Made by a program: the position numbers and the translations under genes. 64,000 nt of DNA, taken from assembly GCA_964615765.1 (NCBI GenBank), contig CAZTQN010000001.1, positions 124,001 through 188,000 of the forward strand. The letters are read 5' to 3'. This stretch comes from CAZTQN01 sp964615765. GTDB lineage: Bacteria; Planctomycetota; Phycisphaerae; Phycisphaerales; UBA1924. The notes below the pieces were generated by a model. That model saw only the letters and a program-made list of their open reading frames with translations. It ran no database searches and was not told the origin of the DNA. Numbering within the stretch: the stretch's first letter is position 1; every line of letters begins with the position of its first letter. This document shows, in pieces, positions 63,572 through 64,000 of this stretch.

Positions 63572-64000
63572 TCGGCGGTCTCCTGCGCGAGTGATTCGGC
63601 GGTCGCGAACTCGACGCGCACGCCGCTGAGGTTGGCCATTCCCGGGATGGGCAGGTGCACGGGCAGCACGCGCCCGCGTTCGATGACGGGGATGAGCTGG
63701 GCCTGGCCCGGGACGAGTTGTCCGCCGAGTTCGGCGTCCATGGGGACGACCAGGTCGCGTCGGACGCCGCCGGTGCCGAAGTCGAACTGGCGGTAGACCT
63801 GGCGCATGCCGCGGACGCGCTTGGCGGTCGAGACGTCTTCGAGAAAGCCGCGGACGGCGCGATCAATAAACGGCCCGGGCGGCTCGCCGGCGCGCCCGCG
63901 TGCGAACGCGGCAGGCGCGGTCTTGAACAGCACGCACCCCGGCACCGGCAGGTACAGGTCGCCGTCGAACCCCTCGCTCACCAGCAGCGGCAGCAGGTCG
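63568..64000 (-). CDS. Unknown protein, C-terminal part (runs off window)
   Basis: 144 codons of the C-terminal region are inside; the frame stays open to the right edge (DLLPLLVSEG at the end). Recognisable features are beta-strand-like segments (GDLYLPVPGCVLFKT; RRDLVVPMDAELGGQLV) with no named family. It is coupled to the alpha/beta-hydrolase lipoprotein by a 4-base overlap. Its start and any signal peptide lie outside the window. Confidence 0.7.
   Translation of the reverse strand, partial: DLLPLLVSEGFDGDLYLPVPGCVLFKTAPAAFARGRAGEPPGPFIDRAVRGFLEDVSTAKRVRGMRQVYRQFDFGTGGVRRDLVVPMDAELGGQLVPGQAQLIPVIERGRVLPVHLPIPGMANLSGVRVEFATAESLAQETAE

Overview
The window looks like chromosome from a GC-rich planctomycete of the class Phycisphaerae. 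The evidence is the extracellular proteins ending in Gly-Cys after two dockerin-like segments, a PEP-CTERM-like surface protein, tandem prepilin-type proteins with an [10 protein letters not shown] leader, a very long SecA, frequent GTG/TTG starts, and very high GC throughout. The assignment rests on reading protein features only; no 16S or tRNA gene was found.

Layout. 1-1.5 kb: end of an RND efflux operon (permease start and adaptor). 1.8-9 kb: protein folding and export (trigger factor, a small TSCPD protein, SecA), with an unexplained gap of about 1 kb before secA. 9.2-15.6 kb: a secretin with an unusual pseudopilin-like C-terminus, a TPR lipoprotein, an MBL-fold hydrolase and a membrane protein of unknown role. 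15.6-23.9 kb: an ABC-2 exporter pair, a UbiD-type decarboxylase, a PBP4-type carboxypeptidase, a response regulator, 4-hydroxyphenylpyruvate dioxygenase and a composition-deviant small protein. 24-31.7 kb: a secreted esterase, an S10 peptidase, a patatin lipoprotein, an MscS channel, phosphoglycerate kinase and a DCC1-type protein. 31.7-39.7 kb: an L,D-transpeptidase, a SUKH-like protein, a livHMGF ABC cassette and SppA. 40-48.7 kb: the surface-protein island, with a 1092-residue cysteine-repeat GC-dockerin protein, a PEP-CTERM-like protein, a divergent HTH-like protein, a lysine-tailed basic protein and a second GC-dockerin protein. 48.9-54.4 kb: NDH-2, homogentisate dioxygenase, an FkbM methyltransferase and TrpB. 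54.4-64 kb: two prepilin-type proteins, an exopolysaccharide-initiating glycosylphosphotransferase with a methyltransferase, a J protein, a CpcT-like/FKBP fusion, malate dehydrogenase and an alpha/beta-hydrolase lipoprotein.

How the genes fit together. hpd and hmgA supply two consecutive steps of aerobic tyrosine catabolism, although they lie 27 kb apart. Trigger factor, SecA, SppA, the secretin, the prepilins and the periplasmic PPIase point to heavy investment in export and envelope biogenesis, and the dockerin and CTERM proteins are plausible cargo. No mobile element, CRISPR array, tRNA or rRNA gene was seen. The best candidates for new biology are the secretin/pseudopilin fusion, the six-cysteine repeat protein, the CpcT-like/FKBP fusion, the composition-deviant zinc-ribbon protein and the gene-free kilobase upstream of secA.
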